Shown: piece after piece, positions 27,524 through 35,689 of the stretch
How the letters are laid out: each line of letters starts with the position of its first letter
Position numbering within the stretch: position 1 is the first letter of the stretch
Position numbers and translations under genes: made by a program
DNA from: Opitutus sp.
GTDB taxonomy: Bacteria; Verrucomicrobiota; Verrucomicrobiia; Opitutales; Opitutaceae
DNA: 64,000 bases
Reading direction: 5' to 3'
Assembly (NCBI GenBank): GCA_024998815.1
Contig: JACEUQ010000002.1
Span: forward strand, 1,316,501-1,380,500
Notes under the pieces: model-generated
What the model was told of the DNA's origin: nothing
Seen by the model: the letters and a program-made list of their open reading frames with translations, nothing else
Database searches by the model: none

Positions 27524-29008
27524 CTACAGCCCGAGGCCACGGCGGATTTTTTCGAGGTCGAGTGTGGCGGCGACGTGGTCGGCCATCGCCGTGTAAACCG
27601 CCTGCCGCCGCTCACGCCACGGCGTCGCCGCAACCCTGTGCTCGGTGAGTCCGCCGAGGCGGGCGATACGGGCACGCAGGCGTGGCGACTCAAACCAGCC
27701 GTGCAGGTAAGTCGCCATGACGTTACCCGCCACATGTCCTTCGGGCCGCGTTTCGCCGTCGGCAGTCCACACGGTGTGCAGCGACTGGGCTACGGCGGCG
27801 GTAAAGTTGGTTTGAATCGGTGCCACCGCCACCGTGCGGCCCATGTGGACTTCGTACGCCGACCAGCGCTCGCCGTCGCATTCGGCGGTCGTCTGGCAAA
27901 CCACTTTCTGCGGGTAAAACGTGGTCGCCACCGGCAGCAGCCCGAGTCCGCGCTCCTCGCCGGCGTCGCCCGCCACGCCGTTCGGATCGCTCAGGCTTTC
28001 GCCCAACATCTGGTAACCGCCACAAATGCCCACGATGAGCGCGCCGCGCTGCGCCGCCGCATGGATCGCGCGGTCCAACCCACGCGCTCGCATCCAGCGC
28101 AGGTCGGCGATGGTGTTTTTGGTGCCGGGTAAAACGATGATTTTTGCCCGCGCCAGTTCGGCCGGTTCCGCCGTCCACAACGTGCGCACACCGGCATCGT
28201 CCCACCACGGCTGGCAATCGGTTAAACACGCAGCATGGGGATAACGTATCCAAACAATCAGGTCGCCCGCGCCGCGGTCTTCGTCAACGGCGGAAAGGCC
28301 GTCCTCCTCCTCGGGTTGCAAGTCGTGGCGGAACGGCACGGTGCCAAGCACGTCGAGACCGGGCGCGTGGGGCGCGAGCCAGCTTTGGGGGTCGGGAAAC
28401 AGGCTTAGATCGCCGCGGAAGCGGTTGACGATCGCGCCAAGCGAGCGCGTCCGGTCGGCCGGATCAAGCAGCGCCCAAGTGCCGGCCAATTGCGCATAAA
28501 TGCCGCCCCGGTCGATGTCGCCCACCAGCACAAATTTACCGTCGAGGTGGCGAATCGGAAAAAGGTTAACCAAGTCGCGGTCGAGCAGGTTAAGCTCCAC
28601 GGGGCTGCCCGCGCCTTCCATGACGAGCACGTCGCAGCGCGAGCGCCAGCCATCGAGCACGTCGGCCACGATTTTGCGGTGACGGTCAAAATTGGCGTAG
28701 TACTCGCGCGCCGAAAAATGCGGCTGCGCCTCGCCGAGCAGGATGAGTTGCGAACCGGTGTCGCTGCACGGTTTTAATAAAATCGGGTTCATCTCCACGC
28801 ACGGCTCCAGCCCGCAGGCTTCGGCCTGCACAGCCTGGGCGCGGGCCATTTCGCCACCGGTGCGGGTGACGAAGGCGTTGTTGGACATGTTCTGGGCCTT
28901 GAACGGGGCGACGCGCACGCCCTCGCGGCGCAGCCAGGCGCAGAGCGCGGTGGTGGTCCAGGTTTTCCCTACGTTGGACGCGGTGCCGAGGACGCCGAGG
29001 GCTTTCAT
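27524..29008 (-). CDS. cobQ: Cobyric acid synthase
   Basis: Glutamine-dependent amidation of corrinoid side chains (adenosylcobyrinate diamide to cobyric acid). The protein has 494 residues. N-terminal P-loop-like GTASNVGKTWTTTALC and FKAQNMSNNAFVT, EMNPILLKP, GDIDRGGIYAQLAG; C-terminal class I amidotransferase with GICGGYQMLGE (nucleophile Cys) near 330 and a late His (YLHGWFE) near 440. Four-base overlap with btuD. It is the only ring-side-chain enzyme in this operon; cobB/cbiA and cbiB/cobD are not in the window. Confidence 0.95.
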   Translation of the reverse strand: MKALGVLGTASNVGKTWTTTALCAWLRREGVRVAPFKAQNMSNNAFVTRTGGEMARAQAVQAEACGLEPCVEMNPILLKPCSDTGSQLILLGEAQPHFSAREYYANFDRHRKIVADVLDGWRSRCDVLVMEGAGSPVELNLLDRDLVNLFPIRHLDGKFVLVGDIDRGGIYAQLAGTWALLDPADRTRSLGAIVNRFRGDLSLFPDPQSWLAPHAPGLDVLGTVPFRHDLQPEEEDGLSAVDEDRGAGDLIVWIRYPHAACLTDCQPWWDDAGVRTLWTAEPAELARAKIIVLPGTKNTIADLRWMRARGLDRAIHAAAQRGALIVGICGGYQMLGESLSDPNGVAGDAGEERGLGLLPVATTFYPQKVVCQTTAECDGERWSAYEVHMGRTVAVAPIQTNFTAAVAQSLHTVWTADGETRPEGHVAGNVMATYLHGWFESPRLRARIARLGGLTEHRVAATPWRERRQAVYTAMADHVAATLDLEKIRRGLGL

Positions 29009-29733
29009 GCGGAGGCGGATGAGGGCAAAGAGAGGATGAGGCCGGGTTCGATACGCACCTGCACACCGAAAACGGCGAGCAACAGCTCGGGCGTGAGCAC
29101 GTCGGCGGGTTTACCTTGAGCGGCTATGCGCCCGGCGTGCAGCACGACGATGTAATCGAAGCAGTGGGCGATGCGCAGATCGTGCAGCGAAAACACCACG
29201 GTGCCGCCGGTGCGCTTGAGGGTATCGGCAAGCACGAGCGCTTGCAGCGCGTGGCGCACATCGAGGGCGGCCAGCGGCTCGTCCCAGAGCTGCAACGGCG
29301 CGGCGGTGGCGAGCGCGCGGGCGAGCAGCACGCGGTGGCGTTCGCCGCCCGAAAGCTGGTTAACCGCCCGCTCAGCTAGGGGCAGCAAATCCATCGCCGC
29401 CAACGCGGTCTCGACCCCAGCGTTGTCGTCACCGTGGGCGAAACGCCCCTGGGCTACCACCGAGCGTACGCTGAACCCAAACTCGAAGCGCGCCTCCTGC
29501 GGCACCCACGCGGTGAGTCGTCCGCGCTCGATAAACGGAATCGCGGCGAGCGCCCGCCCCTGCCACAGCACGCTTCCCGCGCACGGCAACAAACCGGCGG
29601 CGGCTTGCAGCAGCGTGGATTTACCGGAGCCATTGGGGCCGACCAACGCCACGGTCGCGCCGGCGGGCAGATCGAGGCTCACGTCCGTTAACCGCGCGCC
29701 GACACACACGTTTTTTAGACTCAGGGAGGTCAT
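29005..29733 (-). CDS. btuD: Cobalamin-type ABC transporter ATP-binding protein
   Basis: A 242-residue ATPase of the FecCD/BtuCD class. Walker A GPNGSGKSTLLQAAAG (about 33), Q-loop WVPQEARFEF (about 75), signature QLSGGERHRVLLARAL (about 125), Walker B LQLWDEPLAALD (about 149), H-loop FSLHDLRIA (about 183). Function as cobalamin importer is inferred from position between btuC and cobQ. Confidence 0.92.
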   Translation of the reverse strand: MTSLSLKNVCVGARLTDVSLDLPAGATVALVGPNGSGKSTLLQAAAGLLPCAGSVLWQGRALAAIPFIERGRLTAWVPQEARFEFGFSVRSVVAQGRFAHGDDNAGVETALAAMDLLPLAERAVNQLSGGERHRVLLARALATAAPLQLWDEPLAALDVRHALQALVLADTLKRTGGTVVFSLHDLRIAHCFDYIVVLHAGRIAAQGKPADVLTPELLLAVFGVQVRIEPGLILSLPSSASA

Positions 29734-29797
29734 GTGCAGCAGCTCCGATCTTCGCGCTGCTTCGCGTTCTTCGTGGTTAAAAACTCCGTTTTTTTAC

Positions 29798-30775
29798 TCA
29801 TGCAGCCCTCCTTAACAACCACAGGAAATACGGCCCGCCCACCAGCGACGTTACGATGCCCAGTCGCAGCCCGCCGACCGAGCGGCCCAACACATCGCAC
29901 GCCACCACGAAGGCCGCGCCACCGATGAGTGAAAGCGGCACGAGGCGTTTGTGCTCGGGCCCGACCAGCAGCCTCAGCAAATGCGGCACGATCAGTCCGA
30001 CAAAGCCCACCGTGCCCGCCACCGCCGTACCCAGCGCGGTGAGGAGCGTGGATAACACCAAGAGTTGCCGCCGCAACCGGCGCACGTTCACCCCGAGACT
30101 CTGCGCTTCGTCGGCCCCGAGGCTGAGCAGGTCCATCTGTCGCCCCAGCGGCCACAGGCAAATCGCGCCGACCACGATGGGCAACGCCATGACGGCGTGT
30201 TCCCAGGTGCGATCTTCCAGACCACCGAGCAGCCAGAACAAAATCTGGCCGTTGCGCTCAAACGACACGTTGGCCTGCGACAACACATAGCTGGTGACCG
30301 CGCCGAGCAGCGCGTTGAGGGCCACGCCGGCCAGCAGCAGGCGCTCGGTGCTGGCACCTTTGCGCGCAAGGCTGAGCACGGCGGCGGTGGCCAACATCGC
30401 CCCAATGATCGCCGCCACTGGCAGGACCAAAAGCGAAAGCCCCGCCCAACCTGCGGCGATGGCCGTCACTGCGCCGGCCGCCCCGCCGCTGCTCACACCG
30501 AGCAGGCCGGGACTGGCGAGGCTGTTGCGAAAATACGCCTGCATGACCAGCCCGCTCGCCGACAACGCCGCCCCGACCAAAACCGCGACCAAGAGGCGCG
30601 GCAGGCGAATTTGCCAAAGAATGGTGCCTTCCAGCGACTCGCGATTCATCAAACCATGGCCGATGTCGGCGAGCGAAAGCCGCATGTCGCCGACGGCGAG
30701 CGAGAGCAGCGCCAACGCGACCAGCGCCGTCACGGCGAAGGGCAAAGCGAGGCGTTGGCGGGAGGAGTCGGGCAT
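29798..30775 (-). CDS. btuC: Cobalamin-type ABC transporter permease
   Basis: A 325-residue FecCD-family permease. Start ATG 30775 (MPDSSRQRLALPFAV); the frame is open further upstream, but only through the GGCATGGGCG repeat. About ten membrane segments; conserved WQIRLPRLLVAVLVGAALS, NSLASPGLLGVSSGG and the cytoplasmic loop GTVGFVGLIVPHLLRLLVG. Gap of 64 bases to btuD and 43 to btuF. Confidence 0.93.
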   Translation of the reverse strand: MPDSSRQRLALPFAVTALVALALLSLAVGDMRLSLADIGHGLMNRESLEGTILWQIRLPRLLVAVLVGAALSASGLVMQAYFRNSLASPGLLGVSSGGAAGAVTAIAAGWAGLSLLVLPVAAIIGAMLATAAVLSLARKGASTERLLLAGVALNALLGAVTSYVLSQANVSFERNGQILFWLLGGLEDRTWEHAVMALPIVVGAICLWPLGRQMDLLSLGADEAQSLGVNVRRLRRQLLVLSTLLTALGTAVAGTVGFVGLIVPHLLRLLVGPEHKRLVPLSLIGGAAFVVACDVLGRSVGGLRLGIVTSLVGGPYFLWLLRRAA

Positions 30776-30818
30776 GTGAACGGTTGTTCTGGTAGCGGAT
30801 CCGCTCAGTGTAAACGCC

Positions 30819-31838
30819 TCAGCGAAGCATCTGCGCCTGAAGTGGCATGGGCGTCCCGCCCATGGGATTGCTTGCCCGACGTGGCATGGGCGTCCCGCCC
30901 ATGTCGGCGCTCGACTTCGACCCCATGGGCGGGACGCCCATGCCACTTCCATTCACCGTAAACGCCTCGGGGTGAAGCGCGCGCGCCAACTGCTCGTAAC
31001 CATCGATGCGGCGGTGGCTCACGCAGCTGAGTTGATACGACTCGACCCGCACCGCCCGCCCCTCACGCACAGCAGCCAGGTAGGCGTAGGGCGGCAGTTT
31101 TTTAAACACCGCCAGCGCCGCCGACAGGTCGGGGCCGTCGAGCACCACGGCGTCGATTGGCCAGGTGAGCATTTTTTCGCTCGGCGGCGGTGCATGGCCG
31201 TGCAATCCGCCTAGAGTCGCGCCGAGATTGATGGCACCCGCGTAATTGCACAGATCCTGAAACGTGGTGCCGTCTCCCGCCATGACGCCATAAGTCGAAG
31301 GCGCGATCACACGTTTGGGGGTGACGCCGGCGAGCGCGGTTTTGAGGCGCTGAACGCGGGCTTGGCCCTCGGCGATGACGGCCTCGGCGCGTTTTTCGGC
31401 GGCCGGGCCGAGTTCTCGGGCGAGGCGGCGGAGGTTGGCAAAGGCGTCGTCGAGGGTCGCGTAACGATCAAAAATCAAGACCGGCACCCCGGCGCGCTTG
31501 AGCTGGGTGACGAGTTCGGTGCGGCTGTAATCGGCGCAAAGGACGAGGGTGGGCCGGTAACGAAGAATCGATTCGGCATCGCCGGCCGGAGGCAGATGCG
31601 GAAACGCCGCCGCCTGAGCGGCAACGGCGGAGTAGTTGGGATTAACCGCGAGTTCGCTCAGTGCCGCCACCTGCGACGGCTCGGCCAAGGCGAGCAGCAA
31701 CTCATCGGTGCCGACCGTCTGGGAAACGACGCGGGGGGGGGCGGACGGAACCTGGGCGCGCAAAACGCCCAGCGCCAAAAAGGCGCTGAGCGAATACAAT
31801 ATATAGCCGCGTATTAATATCATCAGCCTAAGCGGCAT
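30819..31838 (-). CDS. btuF: Cobalamin-type ABC transporter substrate-binding protein with repeat-derived tail
   Basis: A 339-residue periplasmic binding protein with an N-terminal signal helix (residues 5-28). Class III binding-protein fold: VVSQTVGTDELLLALAEPSQV at the start of the first lobe, PTLVLCADYSRTELV, VPVLIFDRYATLDDAF, and IDAVVLDG in the second lobe. The last 45 or so residues (GMGVPPMG, MGGTPMP units) come from the GGCATGGGCG repeat and are not part of the fold. The start shares one base with the btuB stop (TGATG). Confidence 0.86.
   Translation of the reverse strand: MPLRLMILIRGYILYSLSAFLALGVLRAQVPSAPPRVVSQTVGTDELLLALAEPSQVAALSELAVNPNYSAVAAQAAAFPHLPPAGDAESILRYRPTLVLCADYSRTELVTQLKRAGVPVLIFDRYATLDDAFANLRRLARELGPAAEKRAEAVIAEGQARVQRLKTALAGVTPKRVIAPSTYGVMAGDGTTFQDLCNYAGAINLGATLGGLHGHAPPPSEKMLTWPIDAVVLDGPDLSAALAVFKKLPPYAYLAAVREGRAVRVESYQLSCVSHRRIDGYEQLARALHPEAFTVNGSGMGVPPMGSKSSADMGGTPMPRRASNPMGGTPMPLQAQMLR
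30838..30953. repeat. GGCATGGGCGTCCCGCCCATG element cluster at the btuF 3' end
   Basis: Two direct copies (GTGGCATGGGCGTCCCGCC) and one inverted copy (CCCATGGGCGGGACGCCC) in about 115 bases, read in frame to give MGGTPMP-type peptide repeats at the BtuF C-terminus. Same family as 24546-24677. Confidence 0.88.
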
Positions 31839-33838
31839 CAGAATTTATACGTGCTGCCAAGATAGATGAAACGGCCTTCGTTGGGGTAAATGTCTCCAAA
31901 AAAGTTAGCCGCCATACTTTTTTTATCCGCTATATTATTAACCCCCGAATAAACCGACCAACGAATATTAACATCATAGGTAGCTTTGAAATCGAAGAAA
32001 CTCGCCGCAGGCAATATCCCTGGAGTGGAGGCGCTCGCAGTGGACTCACCGACATACCGATGCGTCAACTCAACCATTAACCCCGTCAGGGGCCGTGAAA
32101 ACACCGTTTCTGTCGTTTGCCACCGAGGAACCATAGGAATCCGACCTTTTTTATTATTCACAGGATCATCAATCACCTGCGCATCGACCACATCCGCCCG
32201 CGCACGAAACCCAACACTACAACGGTCATATACGACGTGCGCCTGAACGCCATTACGCTCAGTTTCAGCAATATTCTCATTAATAAAAGTACTATCATTA
32301 ACAGCTATCTCATCATTGGTAACCATATGATAAGCGGCCCCACCCATAGTCCAAAAACCAATCGAGTAATCCCCGCCCAACTCAATATTATCACTGCTCT
32401 CCGGCATAAGATTCGCATTGAAAAACTTGGCCGAGGAAAACCCTTGATAATAAGCAATTTCATCGGTGGCCGGGAACCGGTAAGTATGGTCATATTTGGC
32501 GTAGAGGCGACTGGCCTTGGTCGGACGATAATTAACCGCCACCTGAAAGGCATCCCCCTCCTCGCTTCGACTCGCCCTCTCCACAAGCGGAGTGGTATTG
32601 ATGCCCTCGACCTTGATTTCAGCGAACTCATGGCGAACCACACCGGAAACCGACCACTTTTCAGCTAAACTCCATTCGCCGCCAATATAGGGCGCCATTA
32701 CCAAACGGCTCACATCACCAAAAGTCCCTCCGGATGTAACTGCATCGAGCTGATCGTAATTAAAATCAGCCCCACTGGTGAGGCGAAAATCGGCCCAATT
32801 AGACAAAATCTTTGGACTGAAAGAGCCCCCCTCAATTTTGCGGTTGTGGAGCGTCGAGCCAAATCGTGTGGCCGTGGCGAACTCAGTCGTCCTAAAATAA
32901 GCCGCATCCGTGAACAACTGCCCCTGGTCCTTGGCCCCCAACTGATTACTGCCGTTAACCCGATAGGTTTTCGACCACCCCTCATCAAAGCCACCGCCAC
33001 TTTGAGATGGGTCCGCATGGTACTGGGCTGCCGTCAAAGGACGCGGCTGCTCGAACTCGGTTGCGATATAAGAAACGCCCACCTGCGTAGCCGAGTTCTT
33101 TTTGTTATCATAGCCAAAACGCAATGCCCCGGAATCCGCCATATAGTCCGAGTGATTACGATACCCCTCGGATTCATCATGCCCCGCAGAAACCGTAGTC
33201 CACGCATTGCCTACAGCCTGCGTGTAACTGCCAGAGGTTTTAACAGTCGCATTAGAACCCACCAATGCGCTGACCCGGCCGCCACTTTTATTCGGCGCTC
33301 CGCGAGTATTAATCTTAATCACCCCGCCCACGGCGTTGTCGCCATAGTACCCGCCCTGCGGGCCTTGAATCACCTCAATACTTTCAATGTCCTGCACCGC
33401 AAATTGCAGCCAGTTAAAGCTGCCCATGTCCGGCCGATTGGCGCGAATGCCGTCGATTAATATAAGAGCGCGCCCGTTATTGTCGCCGTTGCCCGTGCCG
33501 CGCATCGACACTTTGGTGTTGGTCGGGCTGCTCGATAGTGAGGTAAAGCTCAGGTTAGCCTGCGATTTAAGTAGATCGATCAGATTACTCGCGCCGCTTT
33601 TCTCGATCTGCTCACGGGTAATGACATTCGTATAGGCCGGAACATTCAGCGGATGCTCCTCGATGCGGCGCGCGGTGACGACGAGTTCAGGCAACTCCAC
33701 AAGATGGGGATCCGTGGGCTCGGGTGCGTTATTTCCAGCCTCGGCGGCCGTTGTATTAAGAGTCGTCGCTATAATAATAGCGGCGACGGGAACAAACCGG
33801 CGCGCCGAAGCGCTCCGGCAGGGAGTGGAGGTTTTCAT
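31838..33838 (-). CDS. btuB: TonB-dependent outer-membrane receptor, probable cobalamin receptor
   Basis: Start ATG 33838 (MKTSTPCRSASARR) gives 666 residues with a signal peptide (to about residue 33). TonB-box-like ELVVTARRIEEHP, plug domain with NVITREQIEKSGASNLIDLL, IDGIRANRPDM and VIQGPQGGYYGDNAVGGVIKI, and a beta-barrel ending in an aromatic F (YLGSTYKF) as in outer-membrane proteins. Cobalamin as ligand is inferred from the operon. Base composition is clearly more A/T-rich than neighbours, a possible sign of transfer. Confidence 0.9.
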   Translation of the reverse strand: MKTSTPCRSASARRFVPVAAIIIATTLNTTAAEAGNNAPEPTDPHLVELPELVVTARRIEEHPLNVPAYTNVITREQIEKSGASNLIDLLKSQANLSFTSLSSSPTNTKVSMRGTGNGDNNGRALILIDGIRANRPDMGSFNWLQFAVQDIESIEVIQGPQGGYYGDNAVGGVIKINTRGAPNKSGGRVSALVGSNATVKTSGSYTQAVGNAWTTVSAGHDESEGYRNHSDYMADSGALRFGYDNKKNSATQVGVSYIATEFEQPRPLTAAQYHADPSQSGGGFDEGWSKTYRVNGSNQLGAKDQGQLFTDAAYFRTTEFATATRFGSTLHNRKIEGGSFSPKILSNWADFRLTSGADFNYDQLDAVTSGGTFGDVSRLVMAPYIGGEWSLAEKWSVSGVVRHEFAEIKVEGINTTPLVERASRSEEGDAFQVAVNYRPTKASRLYAKYDHTYRFPATDEIAYYQGFSSAKFFNANLMPESSDNIELGGDYSIGFWTMGGAAYHMVTNDEIAVNDSTFINENIAETERNGVQAHVVYDRCSVGFRARADVVDAQVIDDPVNNKKGRIPMVPRWQTTETVFSRPLTGLMVELTHRYVGESTASASTPGILPAASFFDFKATYDVNIRWSVYSGVNNIADKKSMAANFFGDIYPNEGRFIYLGSTYKF

Positions 33839-34508
33839 AGGATCTGTCTGGACGCAGTGCGAGCAGACGAACCTGTTGAAAAACAAAGTCCGCAACCTGC
33901 CCTCACGCTTCATTTTGCGATGAAGATTTCGCGCATGGTAGCCCGCAAAGGTTAGCGACCACCGCGTGAGTATGCCCGGACGGGATATTCGGACTCCGTA
34001 TTTCGTGCGCACGCAGGGCGCAAATCCCAAAGGCTCAAATCTCCAAATCCCAAAAAAAGTGCGGCGGTGGCCGCTGACTCTTTTGGGATTTGGATTTTAA
34101 ACGTTTGGTATTTGCGCGCCTGCGCGCCGCGTCCTCGCCCCTCGCCTTCACCGGATGCGACTCCGATTGGCTTTGCCCCTGCGTTCGTTCGCAAGGTGTG
34201 GGTTTGGTTTGATACGTTACCGCAGCGCAACTGTGGCCGATTCTAACGGCCTTCCCCGCTGCCCGGACAAAAATTTTAAAAGAACAACGAACCGTCTGCT
34301 ACCCTGCCGCCCGCCACCGTCCACTTCAACGCCCAAGCCTGTGCAACCGTTGCCAAAGCTTCCGCGTTTTCTGTAGCCGCAGTCGAACGCCACGTTAACC
34401 GACGCATCTCAACCAACGCATCAACGCATTCGCATGTAAAGATATGTTTCTTGCCTCACTGGCAATTTTACCTTGGTTTGCCGCTTCAACTAGCAACTCT
34501 CACCCGCC
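33839..34508. other. 670-base intergenic region between divergent btuB and metH
   Basis: Contains the promoters of two B12-linked transcription units, but no promoter can be assigned with confidence. A repeat hairpin occupies 34026-34115. I looked on both strands for a cobalamin riboswitch and found only isolated similarities (GCAACTGT at 34226-34233 on the plus strand), not the full set of conserved blocks. No gene is supported. Confidence 0.5.
34026..34115. repeat. Inverted repeat built of AAATCCCAAA words
   Basis: Left arm at 34030-34058 (CAAATCCCAAA twice with a CAAATCTC unit between) and right arm at 34082-34112 (TTTTGGGATTTGG then GGTATTTGCGC) are inversely complementary over most of their length around a GC-rich loop. 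Word length about eight. Confidence 0.75.
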
Positions 34509-35585
34509 ATGTCCGCCGCCGCCACCTTGCCCGAATCCGCCTCTTTTGCCGCCCTTCGCGAGCTGTTCGCCCGCCGCATCGCCGTGCTCGACGGCGCCAT
34601 GGGTTCGATGGTGCAAACCTACAACCTCACCGAGGCCGACTTCCGCGGCACCCAATTTGCCGAATATCCGCACGACTTGAAGGGCAACAACGACCTGCTC
34701 TGCCTCACCAAGCCGTCCGTGATCGAAGAAATCCACGCTGCCTACTTCGCTGCCGGGGCCGATATCGTCGAAACCAACTCGTTTTCCGCCACGACGATCG
34801 GCATGGCCGATTACCACCTCGAAGCGATCGTCACCGAGCTCAACCACGCCGCCGTCGGGTGCGCCCTGCGCGCAGCCCGCGCCGCCGAAGCCGCCACCCC
34901 GGGTCGCCGCTGTTTTGTAGCCGGTGCCATCGGACCGCTTAACCGCACGCTGTCGATGTCACCTGATGTTAACCGCCCCGACTACCGCGCCGTCACCTGG
35001 GCGGGCGTGGTCGAAGCCTATACCCAACAAACCCGCGCCCTCATCGACGCCGGCGTGGACGCCCTGCTGGTCGAGACGATCTTCGACACGCTCAATTCCA
35101 AGGCCGCGCTGTTCGCCATCGAAGGCGTTTTCGAGGAGAAAAACATCCGCCTGCCGGTGATGATTTCGGTGACGATTACCGACGCCTCCGGTCGCACGCT
35201 TTCCGGCCAGACCACCGAGGCCTTCTATAATAGTATCCGCCACGCGAAGCCGTTTTCGGTGGGCATCAACTGTGCTCTCGGTGGCCGCGCCATGCGCCCC
35301 TACATCGAGGAATTGGCGCGCATCGCCGACTGCCACATCACCTGTTACCCGAACGCCGGCCTGCCCAACGCGTTTGGCGGCTACGACGAAGCGCCCGCCG
35401 ACATGGCTGCGATCCAGCGTGAATTCGCCACCGCCGGCCTGGTCAACATGGTCGGCGGCTGCTGCGGCTCCACCCCGCCCCACATCGGTGCCATCGCCGA
35501 CGCCGTGCGCGGACTCCCTCCGCGTAAGCCACCCGTCATCCCCACCGCCCTGCGCCTCAGCGGCCTCGAACCGCTCACCGCTTAA
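34509..35585 (+). CDS. metH: Methionine synthase, homocysteine-binding part (split MetH, first gene)
   Basis: A 358-residue protein equal to the N-terminal module of cobalamin-dependent methionine synthase. [17 protein letters not shown] (about 19), [14 protein letters not shown] (about 84) and the three zinc-ligand cysteines: GINCALGG (about 255) and [14 protein letters not shown] (about 318). It ends in a normal stop; the remaining modules are encoded 104 bases downstream in a separate gene. In most bacteria MetH is a single protein of about 1200 residues, so this is a split enzyme in which the homocysteine and folate/B12 modules must meet in trans. Confidence 0.93.
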   Translation: MSAAATLPESASFAALRELFARRIAVLDGAMGSMVQTYNLTEADFRGTQFAEYPHDLKGNNDLLCLTKPSVIEEIHAAYFAAGADIVETNSFSATTIGMADYHLEAIVTELNHAAVGCALRAARAAEAATPGRRCFVAGAIGPLNRTLSMSPDVNRPDYRAVTWAGVVEAYTQQTRALIDAGVDALLVETIFDTLNSKAALFAIEGVFEEKNIRLPVMISVTITDASGRTLSGQTTEAFYNSIRHAKPFSVGINCALGGRAMRPYIEELARIADCHITCYPNAGLPNAFGGYDEAPADMAAIQREFATAGLVNMVGGCCGSTPPHIGAIADAVRGLPPRKPPVIPTALRLSGLEPLTA

Positions 35586-35586
35586 A

Positions 35587-35677
35587 CTCTTTCTCGTTCC
35601 TCTTAATCGTTCTCGTTCTCTCTTTCCGAAAGTCAGCCGGAAGAAAGAGAAAGATTAAGATAAAGAGGAAAGATAAC
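35587..35677. repeat. Hexamer-phased inverted repeat between the two metH genes
   Basis: Pyrimidine arm at 35587-35627 (CTCGTTCCTC, ATCGTTCTCG) and purine arm at 35641-35675 (AGAAAGAGAAAG, ATTAAGATAAAG) form a long potential hairpin in the 104-base spacer. Same family as 13141, 42233, 43454 and 44481. Confidence 0.88.
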
Positions 35678-35689
35678 TCCGACCTTCCC

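Noticed and set aside
33839-34010. Possible cobalamin riboswitch in the btuB leader (minus strand), CCAGACAGATCC next to the start
   Set aside because: The resemblance to the B12 box is weak and no upstream core is recognisable. A negative RF00174 search would confirm the rejection.
34140-34310. Possible cobalamin riboswitch upstream of metH (plus strand), with GCAACTGT at 34226-34233 and a weak CTACCCTGCC resemblance to a B12 box near 34296
   Set aside because: Only fragments of the consensus are present; the GCCACTG and GGGAAGGC type blocks and convincing stems are missing. A covariance search with the cobalamin model (RF00174) with a clear score would overturn this.
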